Shown here piece by piece: positions 7,133 to 13,986 of a DNA stretch of 20,389 bases; the first letter of the stretch is position 1, and each line of letters opens with the position of its first letter. The stretch covers positions 1 to 20,389 of the forward strand of contig CALDIB010000063.1 in NCBI GenBank assembly GCA_937902125.1. The letters are read 5' to 3'. Source of the stretch: an uncultured Treponema sp. GTDB lineage: Bacteria; Spirochaetota; Spirochaetia; Treponematales; Treponemataceae. A model generated the notes under the pieces. It worked only from the letters and a program-made list of their open reading frames with translations. It was not told the origin of the DNA and ran no database searches. Made by a program: the position numbers and the translations under genes.

Positions 7133-8316
7133 TCTGAATCCTTTCCTTTTTCCATTGAAAAATTTGACTCCGAGCTTAAAAACTCAGGGTCAATCGCAGT
7201 CGGAATCTCCACACTTAAACCACTTTCCTGGCTGTCCGTAACAGTTTTTTCGCCTTGATCCGCCGCCTTTTTGTCGTCGTCCTTTTGCTCGTCTTCAAGC
7301 TGAGCCAAAGCGACTTCCGCGTTCTTCTGATCTTCCGGCAACACTTTGTAAACAAAAGACAAAATGGCGTTTCGCATTTGCGGCTCGATGTGAAGGCATT
7401 CCAAATGCAGGCGGCTTTGATTGTTGGCCGCGTTGAATTCCACGGAGCGAACCAGACAATACATTAAAATCAGCATGTCCTCAAGCTCAAACTGAAGCTT
7501 GACTTGAATGTTGTTGACGCCCTTTCCGCCTACGCGAATCATGGCGCCGTCGGAACTTATGTCTTCTATCAGGCATTTAAATCCCGGCGCGTTTTCCACC
7601 CGCGAAAAATCAGTGACAGCCTCTTTTATGATGTAAAGATGCGCCGAAATATGGCACTGGCTTCGGATTGACTTTCTTTTTTGGGCGCGAAAAAGATTTT
7701 CTGAATGGGCCAAGTAAAGAACGTTTTGACCCATGAATATTCCGCTTGCCAAAACATTCGTGTCAAAAACATAGCCCGCGTCGCCCTTGCGCCACAAGTA
7801 AACGCTGATTTCCTTGCCCTTCCAATCCTCCGGCGGAATTTTTATCCTTCCGTCTTGAATCGGAATCGTTATTATCAAATCGCGGGCGTTGTTCAAAATG
7901 CGGGAGGCGAAGATTCCGCTTCCCTTTAGTATCAAGCGCAATTTTTGACCGTTTGAAAGCGCCCGGCTTGACTCAAGGCCTTTTTTGTTTTCCGAGGCCA
8001 ACTCAATCTTGGTCCTGAACTTGTATAGCTTGGCCAAAAAATTTTGCGTTTCAAGAGAATTTTCAGTTCCCTCCCGCCTTGACGTTTCTATAAGGTTTGT
8101 GATGCATCGGGACAAGGCGTTTGTGGAAACAAAAAGAGTTTCGGGATCCTCAAGCTCAACCATGTTGGCAAGCTTCCACAAAATCGAAATCTCCGAAGGC
8201 GTAAATTTTTGGTCCAAGCCGGCGGTGAAAAAATTTATTTTTGTCGAAAAGATTTTTAAAAGCCAAACCGCGAGAAGCAAAACAAGAACGCCCATGGCAA
8301 CAATTAATATAGACAC
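7129..8316 (-). CDS. Membrane-anchored PilZ-domain (c-di-GMP-binding) protein
   Basis: From the chosen start this is 395 residues. It has one N-terminal transmembrane helix (about 2-21), a helical cytoplasmic region, a YcgR-like N-domain (about 120-205), and a PilZ domain. The two cyclic-di-GMP-binding motifs are intact: RKSIR (Arg214 to Arg218, RxxxR) and DISSDG (252-257, DxSxxG). Such proteins turn c-di-GMP level into changes in motility or surface behaviour; the output here is unknown. The C-terminal tail is acidic and serine-rich. The frame extends to a TTG at 8379, but this lies on the predicted promoter. The GTG at 8314-8316 with GAGAGGA five bases upstream is a much better start, placing the membrane helix at the N-terminus. 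It heads an eight-gene operon and is divergent from a CPBP protease gene. Confidence 0.88.
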   Translation of the reverse strand: MSILIVAMGVLVLLLAVWLLKIFSTKINFFTAGLDQKFTPSEISILWKLANMVELEDPETLFVSTNALSRCITNLIETSRREGTENSLETQNFLAKLYKFRTKIELASENKKGLESSRALSNGQKLRLILKGSGIFASRILNNARDLIITIPIQDGRIKIPPEDWKGKEISVYLWRKGDAGYVFDTNVLASGIFMGQNVLYLAHSENLFRAQKRKSIRSQCHISAHLYIIKEAVTDFSRVENAPGFKCLIEDISSDGAMIRVGGKGVNNIQVKLQFELEDMLILMYCLVRSVEFNAANNQSRLHLECLHIEPQMRNAILSFVYKVLPEDQKNAEVALAQLEDEQKDDDKKAADQGEKTVTDSQESGLSVEIPTAIDPEFLSSESNFSMEKGKDSE

Positions 8317-8321
8317 AAAAA

Positions 8322-8328
8322 TCCTCTC
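8322..8328 (-). promoter_or_regulatory. Ribosome binding site that fixes the PilZ-gene start
   Basis: GAGAGGA on the minus strand lies five bases before GTG (8314-8316). No comparable site precedes the upstream TTG at 8379, so this decides the start in favour of GTG. Confidence 0.75.
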
Positions 8329-8330
8329 AC

Positions 8331-8359
8331 TTGTATAAACATTAAAAAAAAAATATACT
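8331..8359 (+). promoter_or_regulatory. Predicted promoter for the CPBP protease gene
   Basis: TTGTAT (8331-8336), a 17-base spacer and TATACT (8354-8359) predict transcription starting about 8366, only some seven bases before the ATG at 8373. There is no room for a Shine-Dalgarno, so translation would be nearly leaderless. The -10 overlaps the minus-strand -10 at 8352-8357. Confidence 0.55.
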
Positions 8360-8379
8360 TTGCTTACATTATATGACAA
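8352..8379 (-). promoter_or_regulatory. Predicted promoter for the PilZ-led operon
   Basis: On the minus strand TTGTCA (8374-8379), 16 bases and TATATT (8352-8357) predict a start near 8345. This gives a short U-rich leader of about 30 bases ending in the GAGAGGA site. A second perfect TATAAT (8368-8373) lies between them but lacks a good -35. The -10 overlaps that of the divergent promoter. Confidence 0.6.
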
Positions 8380-9053
8380 AAAAACATTTTATGCTACAGT
8401 TTTTTTTAATATTATCGTTTTTTGTTTTGCCGCCGATTTTTGCCTTCCAAGACAAAAACGCCGCGCTTGACTTTTCAAAATTCAATTTTTACATTTTGCC
8501 CTGCTTTCTTTTGGGCCTTTTTCTTTTTTTGCAAAACAAAAACAAAGAAAAATCCCCGTTAAAACGCCACCCCGTTTGGAGCGCGGCGTTTTTTTCCAGT
8601 CATTTTTTTATCGCCTTGGGCTGTCTTGCCTTGTCCTCGGCTTTTTTTGAGGGAATCAGGGCGCTTTTAAAAATCAAATGCGATGACAATGTGATTTTGC
8701 CCTCCAACGGACTAGAAGCTTTTTTTTGCGCCCTGACATTGGCCGCAAGCGCCTTTTACGAAGAAAGCCTTTACCGCCTTTATCTGCCAAACGTGCTGAA
8801 ATCATTGTTTTTGGGCGCGGCGGAGGAAGAAAAACGGCCAAAGCTTTTTATGGCGTTAAAAGCCCTCATGGAATTTATGGCGGCGGCGCTTTTCGCGCTG
8901 GCCCACAGGCCTCAAGGAATTTTTGCCGTCCTTAACGCCTTTGCGGCCGGATGCGTTTTGCGCGTTCGCTTTGTCAAGTCAAAAAGCCTATGGCCCCCAT
9001 TTGCCGCGCACTTGTGCTACAACGCCTGCGCCCTTCTTTTTGCTTTTCTTTGA
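8373..9053 (+). CDS. CPBP-family intramembrane glutamic-type protease (CAAX/Abi family)
   Basis: This is a 226-residue, strongly hydrophobic protein with about six membrane segments. The three CPBP motifs are present in order: EESLYR (Glu130, Glu131, Arg135), FALAH (Phe174 to His178) and HLCYN (His213, Asn217). These match the catalytic glutamates and histidines of Rce1/CPBP proteases (Pfam Abi). Bacterial members cleave membrane or lipidated peptides, or act in bacteriocin self-immunity and signalling; the substrate here is unknown. It is the only plus-strand gene of the bacterial part, divergent from the PilZ gene and convergent with the DUF4340-like gene. It starts with ATG at 8373 and lacks a Shine-Dalgarno. 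A second ATG at 8391 is a less likely alternative. Confidence 0.85.
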   Translation: MTKKHFMLQFFLILSFFVLPPIFAFQDKNAALDFSKFNFYILPCFLLGLFLFLQNKNKEKSPLKRHPVWSAAFFSSHFFIALGCLALSSAFFEGIRALLKIKCDDNVILPSNGLEAFFCALTLAASAFYEESLYRLYLPNVLKSLFLGAAEEEKRPKLFMALKALMEFMAAALFALAHRPQGIFAVLNAFAAGCVLRVRFVKSKSLWPPFAAHLCYNACALLFAFL

Positions 9054-9148
9054 TTATTGGAAGCCTCTAAAAGCCGCAACTTGAGGTTGCAGTCGAGCAT
9101 AAAACCCCAAAATTGCGGGCTTTTAAACGTCGCATTTTTAGGGGCGCC
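9054..9148. terminator. Likely bidirectional terminator between convergent genes
   Basis: The 95-base gap between convergent stops holds an inverted repeat. TAAAAGCC plus GCAA (9068-9079) pairs with TTGC, a bulged G, and GGCTTTTA (9113-9125). The right arm contributes a short T run on the plus strand. A smaller hairpin, GCAAC-TTGAG-GTTGC, lies at 9076-9090. The T runs are short, so termination strength is uncertain, but position and structure fit. Confidence 0.5.
9064..9144 (+). repeat. Intergenic repeat unit related to the 17438-17542 array
   Basis: The segment is bounded by CCTCTAAAA (9064-9072) and TTTTTAGGGG (9135-9144), an imperfect inverted pair. Inside, GTCGAG (9092-9097) is followed after 31 bases by GTCGCATTTTTAGGGG. 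The minus strand of the metG-glgA gap has GTCGAG, 32 bases, then ATCGCATTTTCAGAG. This shared framework suggests copies of one intergenic repeat family with a variable hairpin in the middle. Confidence 0.45.
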
Positions 9149-9997
9149 CTATTCTTCCAAAAGAAGGCGCTCAAAAGTCCAAGAGCTGACTAGGGAAATT
9201 GAATTGATTTTTTTTAAGGCTTCCTTTTCAACTTGAGGCCGCTGGGCGCTTGGCCGGGCCAAAAAGAGGCAATAATAGTCGCCCTCATCCGCCGGCAAAA
9301 AAAGCGCTTTGTAGAGGTTTCCGTCTCCTGCGTCAAAAATTTTTTCCTTGGCGCCGGACCAGTCAAAGTCTTGGGCCAAAAGCGCTTGTCCTTTTGGCGA
9401 AAGGGCCATTTTTCCCCGCCGCCATTTTTTGTCAGCGCCCACGATGTCCTTGGGAAAAATCTCCGGGCTTGCCCAAAAGTTCATGTCAAGGCTTAGGTAG
9501 GGCGCCAAGGGCTGGGAATCAATTGCGAATATTTTTTGCCTTTTGGGAACAAAAAAGAAAATCCTGCGGCGGGAGTCAAGGCTTCCAAAATAAATCGAGA
9601 CCGCCTCCTTTTCGCCGTCGTCATAAAGGCCAAGAAAAAAAGCGCCGCCCTTTTCCAAGCCGTAGGACGAAAGTTTTTTTGAGCCTGAAACTTCCGCCAC
9701 CGTGGAAATCTTTTTTAGCGCGGACAAAAGGCCCTTTATCGCGTCGGAATCGCAGGGAAAGAAAGCGGCCTTGCCGTCGGAAAATTCTTTTTTTCCAAGC
9801 CAAAAGGAGCCGGCTTTTTCCAAAGAAATTTTTCCAAACTTTGGGTCGCCCAAGACAATCTTTTGAACCGAACGCTTTGGATTTAAAAGCGCCGTCTTAA
9901 ACGTCTTTTCTTTTTTGGGCGCGGACAAAAAAAACAAGGCCGCAAGGAAAAGCAAAAGAATTTGCGGAAAGAATTTTTTAAAGAATTTTTTTGCCAT
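9149..9997 (-). CDS. DUF4340-like membrane-anchored partner of the GldG-type transporter
   Basis: This is a 282-residue protein with one N-terminal hydrophobic helix after a basic start (MAKKFFKKFF, then about 12-27) and a soluble extracytoplasmic body. The beta-rich body, with KIVLGD, SSYGLEK and segments reading FFFVPKRQKIFAIDS, fits the DUF4340 family. In many bacteria that family lies directly after gldG-like auxiliary subunits of ABC-2 transporters. The same order is seen here: its ATG (9995-9997) overlaps the end of the transporter gene by 20 bases and has GGAGG four bases upstream. It probably works with the transporter at the cell envelope. Family assignment is by context and by eye; the biochemical role is unknown. 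It is the last gene of the metG unit. Confidence 0.7.
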   Translation of the reverse strand: MAKKFFKKFFPQILLLFLAALFFLSAPKKEKTFKTALLNPKRSVQKIVLGDPKFGKISLEKAGSFWLGKKEFSDGKAAFFPCDSDAIKGLLSALKKISTVAEVSGSKKLSSYGLEKGGAFFLGLYDDGEKEAVSIYFGSLDSRRRIFFFVPKRQKIFAIDSQPLAPYLSLDMNFWASPEIFPKDIVGADKKWRRGKMALSPKGQALLAQDFDWSGAKEKIFDAGDGNLYKALFLPADEGDYYCLFLARPSAQRPQVEKEALKKINSISLVSSWTFERLLLEE

Positions 9998-12900
9998 GCT
10001 TCCTCCGCCAAAAGAACAAAAACATAAAGGCTAAAGCGACAATGGGCGCCAAGACAAAATTTAAAAACAGGGAAAGATTTTTTGCCCTTTTCCATTCCTC
10101 CCCGCTTGAAAGCTTCCAAAGAGAATGGTCAGAGGCGCCCTTTTGCTTTAGGTCCGCCATTTCCTTTTCGCCGGTCAAGTCCAAAAGGCTTGAAGTCAAA
10201 TAATTTAGGTTTCTAAAGTCGCCGCTTTCTCCGCCGCTCAATGACAAAATCAAGTCGTTGGCGAACAAGTCTCCGCTTATGACAAAAAGATTGGCGGCAA
10301 GGCTTTTGGCCGCCAAGACGCTTTTTTCTTTTTGAATAAGGGGGTCGGCTATGGCAGTTTTTGGAACGGAAAAAGGATTCGTGTCAAAAAGCAAGGAGGG
10401 ATTTTTTTTGTCCGGCAAAAAGCGCCAAGAAGCCCGGCTTGTTTCAAGGGCGGAAAGAGCCTTGTCTTTGTCCAAAGAAAGGGGGCTGGCCCAAAAAGTC
10501 GCGGCGCCGTAGGGGGCTCCATCTTGGGGAAGCAAGTCAATCCACAAGGGATAGTTGACGGACTGGTTTTGCCTTTGCCCTTCTTCGGCGGAATAAAAAT
10601 TGGCTCTGACGCAAGAAAGGTCGGCCGCAAGGGAATCCAAAAAAGAAATTCCAAACCTTTCAAAAAGAGGCAAAAGACTGTCGCCCTTGTTTTTGGAAAG
10701 AGTCCAGCCGCCGTCAACGTCAACCTTGTAGGGGCTTGCCATGGCCAAGACCGCGCCGCCGCCTTCCAAAAAGCGCTGGATCTCCTCAGTTCCTCCAATG
10801 TCGATTTCCTTTGTTCCAAAAACAATCAGGGGAAGGCTTTTGTCAAGAAAAGCGTCTTTTAAGGCTGAGGCTTTTAGGGGAATCGTCTCAAAACCTTCCA
10901 AGTTGAGCCAGTCAAGGGCGGCCTTATAGTCTTTTTCAAGGGACATTCCGTTGCCGCAAAGAACGTAGGCGCGGCGGCTTTTTTGATTCAGCAAAAAGTC
11001 AAGGCGGACATTGATGTCGTATTCCAAAGAAAAAGTTGAGAAGGCGGCGGGAATCAAAAGGCTTTTGTCCATATAATCTATTACAATGGCGGAATAAGCG
11101 TTTATGTATTCAAGAGAATTGTCCTTTTGCTTTTGCAGCTGAAAAGGCTGAACGGAAAGTTCGTTCAAAATTTTTTGAGCGGCGGGCTTGTCCGCGTCCA
11201 TCTCCACATAAAGCGCGTTCCCGCAAGAATCGCAGAGGGAGCGCAAAAAGTCTCCCACATCTCGGATTTGCGGATAAAGTTTCAAGAGTTCCGAAGAACG
11301 GTAGAATGAAAAGCGGACTTTTTCTTCGGCGCCGTCCAAAAGCCGCTTTGTCCGCAGGGAGGGCGTATAATTTTTTTCCGCGGTCAAGTCAAAGCGGACA
11401 AAAATTCTGTTCGCGTCCAAAAGCAAAAAGACAAAGATAAAAATGACGGTCCAAGATTTTAAGGCGTTCTTTTTGCAAAAATATTTTTTGCCCTTTTTTT
11501 TCTCCGCCGCGAAAACCGACAAAAGCAAAAAGGCCGCCGCCGCGATGACAAAAAAGCAAAAGTCTCTTGTGTCCAAAACTCCCTTGGAGGCGGAATCAAA
11601 GCGCCAGGGAAAGCTTGCGTAGCGAATGAAATTGGAAAGAAATTCCGGAAGGGGAACCCGGGTCAAAATCACAGGCGCGGAATTGAGCGCGGCCAAAGAC
11701 AAAAGCGCCGCCGCAAAATAAGAGGCCCTGCCGTAAAAAAGCTTGGACAAAAAAACGCAAAAAGAAATTGCCGCGGCGGCGTAAAAGAAAAGTCCGCCGT
11801 AGCCTGTAAAAAGAACGCCAAGCTCAACGCTTCCAAAAAATGAAACGCAAAGGGGAACCAAAAGCGTGGGAAGCAGGCAAAGGCAAAAAACGATTAGAAC
11901 GGCCAAAATCCGCGCGGCGCTTTTTTTAAGCTCTCCAAAAGGAAGGCTTTGGTCAAAGCCGGGGGACCTTGCGTTGGCGCAAAAAGAAGGAATCAATACG
12001 GTCAAAACATAAGGCATGGCCAAAAAAAATGGCGCGAGCGATGAGTTTCCGCCGCCGCCAAAAAAGGCCGTTCCGTAAAAATAAGACAGCGCCGAAAAAA
12101 GGCCAAAGAAAATTCCTAAAATCCAATTGACAGGATTTATGCCGCAAGAAAAAAGCTCGCTTTTTACAAGGCGGCCAAGGCCTGAAAAAATGTTGGCCTC
12201 CAAAAATTTCTCTTTTGCCTCTGGGCGGACGGCTTCTTTTTTTAAAGAATCTTCCGGCAGGCCCTCTTCCTCCAAAGGCTTTGAGGAGCCTTCGGCAAAG
12301 AACAAATAGGCGTCTTCCAAAGAGCCGCTTCCGCTTTTTTTTAGAAGTTCTTGGACGCTTCCCCTTGCCGCCACCCGGCCATTTTTCATTATGTAAATTT
12401 CGTCGGCCAGGATTTGCGCCTCTTGAATTATATGGGTTGAAAAAATCACGGCGCGGTCTTTTTTGAGCTTTTGAACCAGGGACCGCATTTCTTTTATTTG
12501 CTCCGGGTCAAGGCCCGCGCTGGGTTCGTCCAAAATTATGATTTGCGGGTCTGCCACAAGGGCCGCCGCCAAATTTAGCCGCTGCTTGTATCCGTGGCTT
12601 AACGAAGAAATTTTTTGCCCCGCCGCTTCTTGAAGCTTGCAAAGGGCGGCGGCCCGTTTCGCGGCCTCGTCAAGAACGAGCGCCCTGCCCGCCCCGTTTT
12701 TTCCGCCGGCTTTTTTTGGAAGGCGCAAGTCCGCCGCGTTTCTTAAAAATTCTTGAACAGTCCAATCCTCCAGCAAGGAAGGAACGTCGCTCACAAAGCC
12801 TGAAATGGCCTTGACTTTTTCTGGAAATTCCGCCGCGTCAAAATATGAGAGCCCTGAGTCTTGAACAAGAATTTTTCCGCCGCTTCCGTAGTGAAAGCCC

Positions 12901-13043
12901 GCCAAGGCTTTTAAAAGAGTGCTTTTTCCGGCGCCGTTGGGGCCAAGCAAAACAGTGACCTTTCCCCGCGGGGCCTCAAAAAAAACATTTGAGCAGGCGG
13001 CTTTTGAGGAATACGCTTTTGTAAAGGAAAGCGCGGAAATCAT
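9978..13043 (-). CDS. Triple-fusion ABC transporter: GldA-like ATPase, GldF-like permease and GldG-like auxiliary domain
   Basis: One 1021-residue chain contains a whole ABC-2-type system. Residues 1 to about 240 are the ATPase: Walker A GPNGAGKST (34-42), signature LSHGYKQR (148-155), Walker B IIILDEP (168-174) and switch His204 in FSTHIIQEA. A charged linker leads to a permease domain of about six helices (roughly 305-535). After another membrane segment near 550, a large extracytoplasmic domain follows (DLTAEKNYTPSLRTKRLL opens it, as in GldG/IftA-like proteins). It closes with a final helix near 992-1012 and a basic tail. In Bacteroidetes the gliding genes gldA, gldF and gldG are separate. 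The exported or imported substrate is unknown. It starts with ATG at 13041-13043 with GCGGAG seven bases upstream, 12 bases after the RNase Z stop. No internal frameshift or stop was seen. Confidence 0.87.
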   Translation of the reverse strand: MISALSFTKAYSSKAACSNVFFEAPRGKVTVLLGPNGAGKSTLLKALAGFHYGSGGKILVQDSGLSYFDAAEFPEKVKAISGFVSDVPSLLEDWTVQEFLRNAADLRLPKKAGGKNGAGRALVLDEAAKRAAALCKLQEAAGQKISSLSHGYKQRLNLAAALVADPQIIILDEPSAGLDPEQIKEMRSLVQKLKKDRAVIFSTHIIQEAQILADEIYIMKNGRVAARGSVQELLKKSGSGSLEDAYLFFAEGSSKPLEEEGLPEDSLKKEAVRPEAKEKFLEANIFSGLGRLVKSELFSCGINPVNWILGIFFGLFSALSYFYGTAFFGGGGNSSLAPFFLAMPYVLTVLIPSFCANARSPGFDQSLPFGELKKSAARILAVLIVFCLCLLPTLLVPLCVSFFGSVELGVLFTGYGGLFFYAAAAISFCVFLSKLFYGRASYFAAALLSLAALNSAPVILTRVPLPEFLSNFIRYASFPWRFDSASKGVLDTRDFCFFVIAAAAFLLLSVFAAEKKKGKKYFCKKNALKSWTVIFIFVFLLLDANRIFVRFDLTAEKNYTPSLRTKRLLDGAEEKVRFSFYRSSELLKLYPQIRDVGDFLRSLCDSCGNALYVEMDADKPAAQKILNELSVQPFQLQKQKDNSLEYINAYSAIVIDYMDKSLLIPAAFSTFSLEYDINVRLDFLLNQKSRRAYVLCGNGMSLEKDYKAALDWLNLEGFETIPLKASALKDAFLDKSLPLIVFGTKEIDIGGTEEIQRFLEGGGAVLAMASPYKVDVDGGWTLSKNKGDSLLPLFERFGISFLDSLAADLSCVRANFYSAEEGQRQNQSVNYPLWIDLLPQDGAPYGAATFWASPLSLDKDKALSALETSRASWRFLPDKKNPSLLFDTNPFSVPKTAIADPLIQKEKSVLAAKSLAANLFVISGDLFANDLILSLSGGESGDFRNLNYLTSSLLDLTGEKEMADLKQKGASDHSLWKLSSGEEWKRAKNLSLFLNFVLAPIVALAFMFLFFWRRKHGKKIL

Positions 13044-13055
13044 ATTTTTTCTCCG

Positions 13056-13982
13056 CTAGTCCTCGTAAGGAATCTCAAAGCGCATTCTGTCTTTTGAAAG
13101 AATGGCGCCGGGAAAAATTTCTCTGGCCTCGCTTTCAAGGACAGACAAATCCTTGTCGGTATAGCGGGGACTATAATGAATCATGGCCATTTTTTTCACT
13201 TCAGCGTCCCGCGCTATTGTGGCGGCCTGCTTTGCGGTCATGTGCTTTTTTTCTTTGGCTTGGTCAAGAAGCGCCTGCTCGAACATTCCTTCGCAAAGCA
13301 AAAGGTCGCTTCCCTTCACTTCCTTGGCGATTGAGTCAAGGTAAAGGGTGTCGGTGACATAGCTGAACTTTCTTCCCTTGCGCGAAGGGCCAAGAACTTG
13401 CTCGGGCTTGACCACGCTTCCGTCGGAGGCTTGGACTTCATGGCCGTTTTGCAATTTTGACCAAAGCGCCCCTCGGGGAACTTTCAAGTCCAAGGCGGCC
13501 TGGGGATTGAACTGGCCCGGCCTGTCAAATTCTTCCAGCGTGTAGCCGACGCAAACCTTTGTATGGTCAAGAGGAAAGGCCCTAACCTGAAAGTCCTTTT
13601 CTTTATGGACAACGCAGGGCGCGGCGATTTCCTTCACCACAACAGGATAGTTTATATACATGTCCAAAACCTTGCGGCTTGTTTCAATGTAGTCGGCGAT
13701 TTTTGGCGGGCCGTAAATGTAAAGGGGCTCGCTCCGCTCAACTTGCGCGGAAAGCATCATTATTCCGGGAAGCCCGGTCACATGGTCGGCGTGGGTGTGG
13801 CTTACAAAAATCGCGTTGATTTTTTTCCACTTTAGGTTCAGGCGGCGCAAAGAAACTTGGGTTCCTTCGCCTCCGTCAAACAAGAACAAGTCTCCGTCCC
13901 GCCTTAAAAGCGCGCTTGTCAAATGTCTGTAAGGCAGGGGCATCATTCCGCCGCAGCCCAAAATAAACGCTTCCATGTTCAT
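13056..13982 (-). CDS. rnz: Ribonuclease Z (tRNA 3' endonuclease)
   Basis: This zinc-dependent metallo-beta-lactamase-fold endonuclease trims the 3' trailer of tRNA precursors. At 308 residues it is the usual short RNase Z length. The zinc-binding motif HTHADH (62-67) follows the family HxHxDH pattern. Further metal-ligand regions are visible: FPLDHTKV, VTDTLY with its Asp, and MIHYSPRY near the C-terminus with the last His. The N-terminal FILGCGG and DGGEGTQ segments are also typical. It starts with ATG at 13980-13982, four bases after the FemAB-like gene stops, with only a weak GG-rich site upstream; ATG two codons further in is an alternative. It shares the operon with metG, so tRNA maturation and charging are co-transcribed. 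Confidence 0.94.
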   Translation of the reverse strand: MNMEAFILGCGGMMPLPYRHLTSALLRRDGDLFLFDGGEGTQVSLRRLNLKWKKINAIFVSHTHADHVTGLPGIMMLSAQVERSEPLYIYGPPKIADYIETSRKVLDMYINYPVVVKEIAAPCVVHKEKDFQVRAFPLDHTKVCVGYTLEEFDRPGQFNPQAALDLKVPRGALWSKLQNGHEVQASDGSVVKPEQVLGPSRKGRKFSYVTDTLYLDSIAKEVKGSDLLLCEGMFEQALLDQAKEKKHMTAKQAATIARDAEVKKMAMIHYSPRYTDKDLSVLESEAREIFPGAILSKDRMRFEIPYED

Positions 13983-13986
13983 ATAG

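Noticed and set aside
8317..8379. TTG at 8379 as the start of the PilZ gene
   Set aside because: It coincides with the -35 TTGTCA and puts 21 residues before the membrane helix, while the GTG at 8316 has a clear Shine-Dalgarno.
8373..9053. CPBP (Abi) protease as part of a phage-defence island
   Set aside because: The family name does not imply phage defence, and no restriction, toxin, phage or mobile genes lie nearby. The context is housekeeping.
9250..9900. Open plus-strand frame of about 216 codons opposite the DUF4340-like gene
   Set aside because: The translation is rich in Arg, Pro, Lys and Ser with no domain-like pattern. The minus-strand frame has a good start, a Shine-Dalgarno and a coherent protein. 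It is an antisense shadow of sequence low in stop codons.
10332..10862. Plus-strand frame of 176 codons inside the ABC fusion gene
   Set aside because: It lies wholly opposite a continuous, domain-rich frame and reads as a low-complexity basic shadow.
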